64,000 nt of DNA, taken from NCBI GenBank assembly GCA_944990035.1, contig CALYLX010000117.1, positions 62,001-126,000 on the forward strand, written 5' to 3'. The position numbers and the translations under genes were made by a program. Source of the stretch: Clitopilus passeckerianus (lineage: Eukaryota > Basidiomycota > Agaricomycetes > Agaricales > Entolomataceae). The notes beneath the pieces are model-generated. The model searched no databases. It was not told the origin of the DNA and saw only the letters and a list, made by a program, of their open reading frames with translations. This document shows, one piece after another, positions 1-10,700 of this stretch. The first letter of the stretch is position 1. Each line of letters opens with the position of its first letter.

Positions 1-1672
1 CCATGATATTCCGCAAAAACTTGAAGAACGGCCTAGTCAAGGCTGAAGGAACCAAGGAAGGTCCCTTCTGCATGGATACATACCGGTGGGTCACACTCAT
101 ATTCTCCTGGCTCCATGCATTGTTGACATATGCTTTCTACGCTGATAGGTGGATGTTTGATTGTTGCCGTATACCCGGGCCTCAAGGTCTAGACTGGAGC
201 ACAAGCTACGCCAAGGACCATCCAACTGGTGATTCGGGACACATTATCGTGTTCCGAAGGAACCAGCCCTGGAAGGTCAATGTTACAAAGGATGGAAGAA
301 TTCTCAGCACGGAAGAAATCGAGAGGCAGATTCAACACATTTATGACAATACCGCTCAGACATACCCTGGCGTTGGCGTTCTGGTAGCTTCAAACCGAGA
401 CATCTGGGCTACCGTCAGTCACATAGTCTGCTCTTGATAATTTCACTCTAACTAACGCCATCAAAGGATTATACCAACCTCGCAGCCAGCTCCCATAATG
501 CATCCATCCTTAAGGCCATTGAATCTGCAGCTTTCACCATCTCCCTTGATGCCACACAGCCCACCGGCTTTGTTGAACGCAGCCGTGCTCTCTGGCACGG
601 TGAGCTCGTTGACCATAAACCTATTGGCCTCCACAACCGATGGGTGGACAAACCAGTTGAATTCATTGTCTATGATAATATGACTGCTGGAATCATGGGT
701 GAACATTCAGTCATGGATGGTACGCCCACTGTTCGGCTCTGCGACGATGTCCTAGATATGCTCGCCGACGGGGCGTTCGATCATGGTATCCCCGCTTCGG
801 CTGTCCCCCCTGCACCTCAGCCTCTGGACTGGGAGATCAACCCCACCATCACCCAGGCCATTGAGAAGGCGGACAAAGCTGCCTTTGAGCTCATCTCGGA
901 CCACGAGCTTGGCTTCCTTCGCACGTCTTACGGAAAAGCTTCCATTAAGAAGTTCGGTGTTAGCCCAGATTCCTGGGCTCAAATGATTGTCCAGTTGGCT
1001 TACCGTCGTCTCATCGGAGCTGACGCCAAGAGGATTGGAGGCACTTACGAGGCTGCCACGACGAGGAAGTTCTTCAAAGGAAGGACTGAGACGATTAGGG
1101 TTGTCAGTAGCGAATCCGATGCATGGGTCAGGAGCATGGATGATCCCAGGGTCAGCAACGAGGAGAGGAAGCAGCTGCTCATGGCTGCTGCGAAGAAACA
1201 TGTTAGCCTTGCTAAGGCTGGCGGTCAAGGACTGGGTGTTGACAGACACATGTTCGGTAGGTCACCGGTCTTTCGTTGGTTTTACTTTTATGGCTGAATA
1301 CTCTTTGAAGGCTTGAAGAAGAGCTTGAAAGAAGGAGAGTCTCTTCCCGCTGTCTTTAGCGATCCGGTCTACGGAAGGTCAAGCTACTGGGCATTGAGTA
1401 CATCGGCGATCTTCTCCAAGCACTTTGAAGTCTATGGGTGGGGAGAAGTCGTCCCAGACGGCTTTGGTGTTGCCTACATGACAGGATTTGATAGTATGTT
1501 GCTGCTGTTTTGTGTGGTTTCACGATTCTAATCCCCTCCTGCAGATTATCTCCAATATACCGTCACGTCGAGGAAGGACATGCCGAATGCCAAGTTCTGC
1601 GAGGAGATTTCCAAGGCAGCCCAAGATCTTTATGATTTATATGTAGCTGACTCGACCAAGTCAAAGCTATAG
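1..1672 (+). CDS. CAT2: Carnitine O-acetyltransferase, 5'-truncated at window edge
   Basis: Transfers acetyl groups between CoA and carnitine, letting acetyl units leave peroxisomes and mitochondria. The catalytic motif H-S-V-M-D-G lies in the 644-1297 reading frame, followed by the family stretch YEAATTRKFFKGRTE and a C-terminal block with SSYWALSTS and YGWGEVVPDGFG. Exons read as 1-85, 149-413, 467-1256, 1311-1493 and 1545-1672; the first intron (63 nt) is in frame and hidden inside an open frame. The true N-terminus lies left of the window, so the ATG at 3 should not be taken as the start. The last exon ends S-K-L-stop, a canonical PTS1 peroxisomal signal. Yeast CAT2 serves both peroxisome and mitochondrion; whether a mitochondrial presequence exists here cannot be seen. 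Confidence 0.93.
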
Positions 1673-1920
1673 ACATGGGATGATTTCAACATCAAGGGAC
1701 TAAGGAGCTTTCACTTTCATGGTAGAACAAAGATGGGCCGCCACAATTTTGTCTACGCTAGATAGAAGAATCTATGAAATTGGCTACCCTTGAGGTTCGA
1801 GTAAACCTGAGCACAAGTTGAATGTGGGTATGGTATTGCCGGATTTCCCACGTCTGTTCTTTCTTTTCATTGGATCGCAACCTCTAGATTCCTGTAATTT
1901 TTCAATTGAAATTCGCCAAA

Positions 1921-3261
1921 ATGCCTGCGAGGTTCGAGCCAGCCGCAATAAGGAACAAAATGAAGAGGGAGGATGTGGTCAGGAAGGCGAAGAAGGCGAA
2001 AAGCCAGCAGAAACTAGAGCGCAGGCTTGCTCAGGCAAAATTGGAAGCCAATGACCCTGCCGCAAAAAAAGTCAGTGGGAATGACTACAATAAACTGGAC
2101 GTGCATTTTACAAGAAATCCTCATAGAAAAGACAAGCCGAAAATGCTCCCAAAACTCTTGATAACATGCGCGAATTCGATCCGTCGATGCTCACGGCAAA
2201 TCCGAACGAAGCAGGTCCTTCAGGGACTAATAACCTCGAACAGTCTGAGGAAGCAGCGGCCTCAATCGAATCGGACCCTTTCTCTGAATACTTCAATTCT
2301 ACGGACGATCCAAGCATTCCTCCAAAGTTGTTGATTACGACTTCTCCCAAGGCCTCTAAAGCTACCTATGAGTTCTGTGATGAACTGGTTGGTGTTTTTC
2401 CCGGGGCAGAATTTATTCGACGGAAGAAGGGCAAAGGCTTTGAAATGGGTAGGATTGCGAGCTGGAGTGCGGGCAGAGGATACAAACATTTGATTGTGGT
2501 AAATGAGGACATGAAGAAACCGAGTGCGTTCCACTACATTCAAATCGCGGATTCCAGCCTCTAATTTGACCTGGAAAAGACGCAATAACATTTGTCCACC
2601 TACCCAACGGACCGACTGCTTATTTCAAACTAACCTCCATTCAACTAACAAAACAGATTTTCGTATGTCATTCCCCTCTTGCTCATGAAAATGCCGTGTT
2701 GAAGCCTCTTCCTCTAGGGACATGCCCGAGCAACCCCTCACCATCCCGAACTTATTCTCAACGGCTTCGTTACACGGCTGGGTCACCTCGTTGGACGCAT
2801 GTTCCAGACCACTTTCCCCCCTCTACCGGAATTCCAAGGCCGTCAAGTCGTTACCTTACATAACCAACGGGACTTCTTATTCTTCCGAAGACATCGATAC
2901 GCCTTCCGGTCTGAAGAAAAGTTGCTCTGCAGGAGATCGGACCTCGGTTCACGCTTAAGCTGAAGTGGATAAAAAAGAATATACCCGCTGTGAAGAACTT
3001 TGGCGAGCAGCCCGCACCTTTGGAGATTGATGTGAATCCCTTCGAGACCCAAGAGGGCGAGAAGGATGATGGAGGAGAGAACAAGTCTCACGGGAAAGAT
3101 GTTCCTCAGCAAGCAAAACCCATAGAGCCACCCAAGACTGATGAGTTCCTCTGGCAATTCAAGGTATGTGATCATTGTCTTTTCGTTTTCCTCTTGCGCA
3201 AGCGCCTAACCCTTTGTCTTAGCCCGAACTAGAAACGAGTCGGAAGACATTCTTCCTGTAG
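1921..3261 (+). CDS. RPF1: Ribosome production factor 1 (Brix domain), one-base frame break
   Basis: Brix-domain protein needed for 60S subunit maturation in the nucleolus. Exons read as 1921-2070, 2127-2523, 2580-2662, 2718-3163 and 3223-3261. The order fits the family: basic N-terminus, [93 protein letters not shown] and the C-terminus TSRKTFFL. The frame changes between [11 protein letters not shown] and ALQEIGPRF at the A-run 2917-2920; one more A would restore the expected frame and give 371 aa. No intron can explain the jump, so I read it as a base-call deletion, though a real lesion is possible. It is convergent with TAF11, 87 nt between stop codons. Confidence 0.9.
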
Positions 3262-3348
3262 ATCACATCTGTAAAAGTACATTACCTCTGCATATTAAAA
3301 TAATCATACAGTACAAACCGTCCGTCACTGAGAAATAAGGAGGAATGT

Positions 3349-4637
3349 CTATCTGACAAACAGTTTTTTTGACCTGAGCGGTCGAGCGGCACCAACTCTC
3401 CCTGTTTCCTCCTGATACATCCTGTATGCCTCCCGTAAATGATCCGGGGATAAAGGACCCGACTCTCCACGTCTTTCTTGCACCGCACGGGCTATACAAG
3501 GACTTTCTCAGTTTAGGGGAAATTGGATGTTTCGTTTTGAATACCTTTTTCTATGACTTCACCCACAAACACCTTCGCAAAACCGGCCACTATTTGTGCA
3601 ACAGGCTGTGATACCTGCTGCCCCAGAGTCTGTTGAATAACCTAGATATAACGGTCGGTATGGAGCGTGAAGGAGTTGATTACAAGCTTACCTTCCTGAC
3701 CGCCTGCTTGGGAAGTGCATGCCGTCGATATGCTTCGAACCTATCGTATTGAGCCGGACTGAAGTTGTCCATCAACACTCTAGAAGTAAAGGGTGAATTA
3801 ATGAAACCGGCATAGAACAAAGAGAAAACTGGGGACGTACTTTAGATTGTCTTTCGACTGACTTTGGAAGCTCAGCTGTGCGGAGTAGTCGTCGTCAGCC
3901 ATAGCTGGTAATAGTTCATCGTCTCCTTCTGCCTCTTCATCTAGGCCAGTGGTTGGTCGCAAAGCCGCAGGGAGTGTAGCAGTCGATGCAAAGGCAGTAC
4001 TCCCACCACCCGCATTGGAAAGGAGACTGCGGACATCTATCGTCTGGCCAGAGGGCAGAGTATATGTGGCAGGTAGAGACGAAGTAGTAGTGGAATGTGT
4101 AGTTGATGTTGGCGTTTGGGGAGTGGAGGAACGTCCTTGAGTGAGAGCCTGCAATTGTTGCACGGTTGCGGAAGGCAGGGTCGATGTAAATGTGGACGAC
4201 CCCGGTGTCGCACTCCTTTCGACCTGTGTAGTTGGGATTCCATTTGAGCTTGCCGGTATAGTAGGAGAACTTGTTCCACTGGGAGTTGCTTGTGTTGTGC
4301 TCGGACTTGCCGTTGCATTTGGTAGAGCCCAATGAACATGCGAATATGATTGCGTTGTGGGGAAGCTTGCAGTTGAAGTCGCGCTAGAAGTTGTATTCAG
4401 GCTATCTGGGCTTGTTATGTGTGGTGTCACTGGGGTGGCCAAAGTGCTACCTCGAGGTTTGCGACCGCGTTTAAGACCAGTTCCAGTTAGTGCTCCTCGA
4501 GGTCGACCGCGCGTAGGTGTTGTTGTTCCCATTGCTGAGAAGGTTGTTGTCATTGAAGATGGGTTAGGGCTGGGGCTCTGAGCCGTGCTCATTGTCGGAG
4601 AGGGTGCATAGGGGATATATGGAGTGGTACCACTCAT
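3349..4637 (-). CDS. TAF11: TFIID subunit TAF11 (hTAFII28-like histone fold)
   Basis: Subunit of the general transcription factor TFIID; its histone fold pairs with TAF13. Exons on the minus strand are 4637-3841, 3779-3692, 3641-3545 and 3491-3349, summing to 374 aa. The N-terminal ~265 residues are Ser/Thr/Pro-rich and low complexity, with basic AT-hook-like pieces (TRGRPRG, KRGRKPRG). The conserved C-terminal domain contains LMDNFSPAQYDRFEAYRRHAL, QQTLGQQVSQPVAQIVAGFAK and VFVGEVIEKARAVQERRGE. The domain is split across three short exons, so single-frame translation misses most of it. It diverges from the methyltransferase gene at 4764. Confidence 0.9.
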
Positions 4638-4763
4638 TTTACGCGTTTGCAGAGGTGGTCAACGTTGCCGGCGTTGATCAGGGAGCTTGGGATTAGGTAA
4701 CGGAAATCGTCGAGTTAGGACGGTATCCCCTTTGGAACTCTTTCTACACAATTTCATCTTATC
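4638..4763. promoter_or_regulatory. Divergent intergenic promoter, TAF11 / EEF1A methyltransferase
   Basis: The start codons of TAF11 (minus) and the methyltransferase (plus) are 126 nt apart, so both promoters and 5' leaders must share this stretch. I see no clear TATA box. The role as a bidirectional promoter is inferred from geometry. Confidence 0.5.
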
Positions 4764-5829
4764 ATGAATCTACCGAAGAAAAATGAGGAATATGGGACCA
4801 AGGAGTACTGGTATGCAGGAAGAATAAAGATGGTGGTTACTTTCGGACTGACAAGCACAAAGGGATCATCGATACATGTCGTACGCCGAACCCAGAAAGT
4901 TCAGCCGCTTGCCCTCTCTGAATAGTTTGCAAATACAGAGAAGCTGACGACGATGCACACTTCGACTGGTTTAAATCCTACTCTGACATGGCACCTCTCT
5001 TGAGAGAGTTGATTCCGAACAAAGAGGCCAAAATCCTGATGCTAGGCTGTGGTAACTCAAGGCTATCAGAAGATGTGCGCTGCCTATTCTTTAAGTGATT
5101 TTCTTGATATTTATGGAGGGCTTTTTAGATGTGGGAAGACGGATACAGAAATATCGTCAATGTCGACGTGGGTGACCTCCGCCTTAGTAATTTCTATCAC
5201 TCAAGCAATTGCGACGGGAGTGCAGTATTCGCCAGTTGTCATCGAACAAATGCGGAGACGACACGGGGCTGCACGTCCCGAGATGACATGTAATTTCTGC
5301 CTTACCTCGTTCCTCCTGGTTCTCATACAAACTCCTACATTAGGGCATGAAATGGACGTGCGGAATTTGCAGTTTGAAGACGATTCATTCGACATCGCAA
5401 TTGACAAAGGCATGCTAAAACCTACGAGTCTTCCATTCGCTTGTATACTAAACAGTGCGGATAGGTACAATGGACGCAATGATGACAAGCAAAGGAGATG
5501 TTTGGGTGAGGTTTCCCGTAAACATAGCAAGGAGATCAGCAGTTAATAATCTCTTGTTACAAGGATCCTCCCAAACAGGTCGTCGATGACTGCACAAAGG
5601 AGGTTGACGAGGTCTTGAGGTGAGAGCTTCAGACTGACCTGACCCATTGGAGCAAGTTATCTGAATTGGGGCTGATAGAGTGCTGCGAAAAGGAAAAGGC
5701 GCCTTCATCTACTTAACTTTTGGGCAGCCACATTTTCGAAGACGGTATTTGACCCGACCAGGAACCACACTCGAGATAAAGCAGCTGGGGGAGGCTTTTC
5801 ATTATTATCTGTACATTATCCGTAATTAA
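4764..5829 (+). CDS. eEF1A lysine methyltransferase (EEF1AKMT4/METTL13-N type)
   Basis: SAM-dependent class I methyltransferase of the METTL13/EEF1AKMT4 group, whose members methylate lysines of elongation factor 1A; the substrate is inferred from family. Nine exons: 4764-4810, 4863-4880, 4939-5074, 5129-5167, 5226-5289, 5344-5409, 5465-5505, 5564-5619 and 5679-5829, giving 205 aa. Motifs: NEEYGTKEYW at the N-terminus, the SAM-binding loop ILMLGCGNSRLSED, the acidic strand NIVNVDYSPVVIEQM, then FDIAIDKGTMDAM. Exon 2 is only 18 nt. Intron 5410-5464 begins with GC, not GT, and is needed to read DKGTMDAM. The stop lies 16 nt from the stop of the convergent NDUFAF7 gene. Confidence 0.87.
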
Positions 5830-5845
5830 GGGTGAAGCGCCCGCT

Positions 5846-7636
5846 CTAGAACAGGAACTTGACGTTTTTGTAGAAATCGATTATGGGGTTCTCTCCGCTG
5901 CGTAGCCTGGTCTTGTCAAGCTCGGCGTATGTCTCCATGAATTCAGCGTGGCTGAACACGGAGGATTTGCGTTCGCCGATGGGTAACCCACTAGCTGAAG
6001 GAACTCCGTCTAGTGGGTTTCGTCGACTTGATACTCGGGAGGAAGAGAAAAAGTCGGAGCCAAATGACAATGCTGTTGACGTGGTTCCAAGAGGTGTAGT
6101 TCGAATGGTGTCGAAATTATCGGATGGCATCATCGAGCTGCCAGGCCGTTGGGAGATGATGTGTTCATACATGTCCCGCAGACGCTCGAAGTTTGTGGGG
6201 AAGAAAATGTCAAAATATCCTTGACGCACGAACAGTGTCGTGCAAGGTACAGTGACGTTCCTAACCCTGGTTTGAACAACTGGGGCATTGACGCCAGGGA
6301 TGGTGTCTGGAAGCGTGTGGAAATCAGACAGGAGCAGGCGGTGTCGGGGGAAGTAATTCCTAAGGGTTCGGAGAAGACTCAGAAGTCTCGTAGGAATAAA
6401 TTCGGATTGGGATAAGTTCGGCGCAAATGGCAGAGAAAGGTATAGTTTTCGCAAGGCGTCTGATGAGCGAAGAACGCGGTTGACTGGGGTTGGATGGCGG
6501 AGCTGTTGGCGTAGTTCAAGGTAATCCTTGATTAGAGGGTCGGAGACTGGGGTGTAATGCATGTCAAAGTCTCCGTCTGCATCCACAGACACCACTCCTT
6601 GGTACGGTTCCATGGTGCGTAGGTCGTAACGAACCACGTCGTGGGCAAAATTGTCCTGCATATCATCTTGAGTGAGAACAGCGTCTCTCTCTCAGTGAAA
6701 TATGTAACTTACCACAACTTCCATAGCCAAAAAGTAGCACGGGCTGGTTTCTCGAGAATTCCAGTGGAAGATACTCTTGTTGGTAATCTTGACGCAAGGA
6801 TGGGCTTGGGACAGCTTGCGTTTCTGTAGCTGAGCAAGGGTGGGACTAATCTCGATGATGTTGTAGCGAGTTCGTTCGTATACGTCTGGGTACTCGTCCC
6901 GAACGTATGTGAGGATGTCCATAGCCAATGTTCCGTTTCCTGCACCAATTTCATAGATGATGAAGTCTTCGTAGGGGAAGGATTTCAGGAGGTACTCTGC
7001 AACAAGACACTGGGCGATGGCTCTTCCATAATGAGGCTGAGAAATAGCTGTGAATACGATCTCCGCACATGATAGAATAATATGAACCTTGAAAAGCTCG
7101 GTTGGTGTATGCCACAGCTGTCTCCCTGGCCCATCATGTTTGTCTGCACCATATGCAGCGTACTTGCTTGCGACTATCTCTTGGAAATGCGCCACGTCCT
7201 TGATGTCTCTGAAGTCGATGGTGCTGTCTTCCGTGTTGAAAATGGTGGCCTGCTTCGTGAAGTAACCGTAGTTGGGATTGTACAGTGAATCTTCTATGTA
7301 ATCCCTCGCCAACATTCGAACCTTCTTCGGCGGCTCCTTCGCACTTTCCAGTGAGTTAGCAGTCACCAAATCATACTCTGAGACCTTCGGGTCTACAGCA
7401 GTGTCAAATGAAGACCTGTTGTAGTTCCATTTGTCGCGTGGGTCTACAGGTGGTTCCTCTCTGGTCCTTGGAGGACGTTTTCCAAGAGGCAGGCGAGCAG
7501 AAGCTGAGCTGCACAGATATCTGTATCGACGACTAAGCAGAGGCCGTACCCATGGATGTCGGAAAGGCACAAAGCCCGCAGAAAGCATGGACGCTGGGCT
7601 TGGTGCAGCGCTTGTGTCGCCAAAAGCCTTCGGCAC
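5846..7636 (-). CDS. NDUFAF7: NDUFAF7/MidA-type mitochondrial methyltransferase
   Basis: Member of the MidA/NDUFAF7 family (formerly DUF185); the human protein dimethylates an arginine of a complex I subunit during assembly in the mitochondrial matrix. Exons on the minus strand: 7636-7088, 7036-6713 and 6655-5846; the first intron (51 nt) is in frame. The SAM motif is IYEIGAGNGTLAMDIL, followed by YNIIEISPTLAQLQ and, after the second intron, DNFAHDVVRYD. Two starts are possible: 7636, or 7588, which begins MLSAGFVPFRHPWVRPLLSR, a good matrix presequence; I slightly favour 7588. Length is 560 or 544 aa. It is divergent from MMS19. Confidence 0.88.
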
Positions 7637-7780
7637 GGCGAGCCTTGACTAGAACTCACGTGACTAGAATACGACATTAATCGCGAAAAGTTATCGCAAA
7701 GGTTTGGAAAGGACTACTCTGATCATCCAGCAAAGAAGCAGATTCGACAACAAATTTGACTCTGAAATCTTGGAGGAATC
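7637..7780. promoter_or_regulatory. Divergent intergenic promoter, NDUFAF7 / MMS19
   Basis: 144 nt separate the two start codons (192 nt if NDUFAF7 starts at 7588). Both 5' ends must be controlled from here. No recognisable element was found by eye. Confidence 0.5.
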
Positions 7781-10700
7781 ATGAGCTCGGCACAGAAGCT
7801 CGTCAGCACATGGATGGCCTCTGGTCGAGACGAGGAAATACAGGAATTGGTGTCAGGTTTGCATCCATGTTACCTGCGTTGGCCGTGCATGTTTGAACAA
7901 TTGTTCTCGCGACTGAAGAGATATCCAACGGGATAGCTACCCTAATCGACATTGTGAAAGCTCTTGAAGACTACCTCACGTCAGAAGAAGCTGAACTACG
8001 GACTAAGGGTGCCATACCATTCACTCTCTGTACTCTTACAGGCGTATTGACGAGACTTTGATATCCAGGCGTCGACCTGCTGTCTTCGATAATCGAACGG
8101 ACACCACCGGAGAAGCTCAATCGGCAACAAGGTCTAGTCACCGTCACTCCTTCCATGATGCCATGCTTACCATCTCACAGTCAGAGTGCTTACTACGTTC
8201 TTGTGCGGCAAGCTGGAAGATTTGGAAACGAAGATACCTGCTTTGAAGGGGCTTAATGCACTATCCAAGTCTTCCAGCTTCTCCTCTGGTGATGCGGTCA
8301 CGGTTGTGAACTCGTAAGGGCATTACCCTATTACACCGCTGTGGAAGCTCATGGAACCAGTTTATTCACCAACATCATCATGAAAGCTTTTGTTGCTTCT
8401 GTCCGATTCCACATATTCTCCATATTTGACACGTTGATAGCTCAATACCGAGATGGTGAGCCTTCCTTCGTGCTCCAGGGATAGAATACCAGCTTACTCT
8501 ATCCACCAGCGCTCAAGGAGCTGGGACCAGATTTTGTTGCCAAGTACATTGGTTTTGTGGAAGGCGAAAAAGATCCCAGGAACCTTCTAATTGCATTCGC
8601 TATTGCTCGCGTACTTGCTATAGAGTTTGACATATCTGGTAGAGTGGAGGTAAGGTAGACAACCTGGTGATCTTGGGGCATGCTAAAATTCTCTCCAGTC
8701 TCTATTCAACATCATCTTCTGCTACTTTCCTATTACCTTCCGACCACCTCCCAATGATCCTTATGGAATTACAACAGACGACCTACAGACAGCGTTGAGG
8801 TAATGTGGATTACAGCCTGGATGTCTGCTTTAGGCTTACACAGAGTAGAGCTGCAATGTGTGCTTCTCCAACTTTTGGACCTTTGGCCGTTCCTGTTTTC
8901 TTGGAGAAGCTACTTGCAGGATCCCCAGCTTCAAAGGTAGAGAACATGTTCTGTTATCTCCAGCCGTATACAGGACTGACCATGATACACGATTCAGAAA
9001 GACACACTGGAATCAATGACCGCCTCCTTGCCGGTCTATGGGCCCGCTCTGGCTCGTGCAAATGCCAGGAAATTGTGGAACTCCTTGAAGTTGGAGATAT
9101 TTCAACCTACGGATGCCTTCACAGAAGCAGAAGCGCTCAAGGCAACACAGGTGCTACTTCAGACAATCCATATTCGCGAAGAAGGGGCATCGGACGAAGA
9201 GGAGATTCAAGGCTTTGCACGGGATGCCTGCGAAGAGTGCATACAGATCCTTCGCGAACCCGAGAAGAGTCAAGCTAGGCCTGCAATCAAGATACTGTGT
9301 GCATTTATGACTATCACTCGTAAATTAAATTCCTATATTGCAATGACATGTCCTAATTGCCGTTTTTCAGCCTCCGTATCCCGCTTCACCCTGTCGCAAG
9401 CTATTCCCCATCTCCTCAAGATCTTCTCGAATCCAACAGAAATTATCAGTCGACCACCCATTCTGGTCCTTCTCTCCGATCTCATCAATGCCAGTCGTGA
9501 CTCCGCCGTACAAAATCCGGAGGGTGGAGAGCCCAAATTCCTTCACCCTTACAAAGATGAACTATTGGGCGCAGCAAGTGCTGGGCTGAAAGCGAAAACC
9601 TCTCGTTTACCAGCTCTGGCTGTGATCAAGGGCCTGGTGACCACGAAAGCGTTGCTTTCTGACGAGGAATTGGGGTATATCGTACATCTGCTTGACGAGA
9701 TTTTCACAGAGAAAGACGGCGACTATGATGACTTAAGGTTTGTGGGATCGCTCATCATTTTTGGCTCTGCGATGTCACTGATCTGTTTCTCTAGTGATTC
9801 TGCCACCCTCAGCATTCTCACCAGTATCTCCTCGATATCCCCACGCCACCTAGAAGACCAGACTTTGCCTCTTCTCTTCAGCTCATTGCCTGATACAGCG
9901 CCTCCTCGCGATGCTGCAGAAGAACGTGCCAAGTACTGGCGTGTGTTGCTTGCGATCAGCACCCTCTGTACCCAAGCTGAGCTTTTTGAGATCCTGACCG
10001 TAAGGCTCCTGGCAAAGCTCGATCTCGTCTGCGTCCCTTCCGCCCAGCAGGATGCCTCAGACCTTGAACCTCGGGCAGCGTACGCTCATGCGCTCCTGCA
10101 GACCGTGAGAGACACCCTTGCCCAGAAAGTCGAAGCTTCGCATCCCGATGTTCCAAAATATATCGATCGGCTGGTGCCTCGGCTGTACAACATATTCATC
10201 TTCTCTGCAATCGATACTCGACCAGATTTGATTGCAAGAGATCATAGGCTCATTCAGGAGGCGAGTGAGATAATTATGCTAGTTGTCCAGACACTATCAC
10301 AACAGTAAGCTAGACTGGCCTCTACCTCGCATGATACGAACTTACGACTCAACATCACAGGAGACAAGAGACGTTGGTTGCTGCCATCTTCGATGTCTTC
10401 ACGTCAGGGCAAATACAAGGTGTTTCAGAGGGTTTCCATAAGGTCCCAGCCGACACCAAACTTTTATTCTTTGACGTGCGAGACTGTTTTCATGTTATGG
10501 TGTATTACTTACCTATTGTACAGGCGTCCGCGAGCTCCGAGCAGAAGAATATCTTACCTTTACTGATGGCTGGACTCATTCCTTCTCGGAAAGATGTGAG
10601 GAGGCTGATGTCTTCCGCCTCGAATTGCATCTAATTAAGATAGGTTCAACCACCGGTCGCCAACTTGGAAGAGTTCTGGGAAAGGATATTGTTATGGAGT

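Noticed and set aside
1780..1820. A GGTTCGAGT B-box-like string suggesting a tRNA
   Set aside because: No matching A box, no cloverleaf arms and no acceptor pairing could be drawn around it.
2917..2920. Programmed frameshifting in RPF1 and other genes
   Set aside because: There is no slippery heptamer plus pseudoknot arrangement and the breaks are unrelated in context, of both signs, and spread over unconnected genes, so sequencing error is simpler.
3937..4335. Several overlapping frames on both strands inside the TAF11 low-complexity region
   Set aside because: They come from the Ser/Thr/Pro-rich repeat composition of the TAF11 N-terminus, whose frame is fixed by its conserved C-terminal domain.
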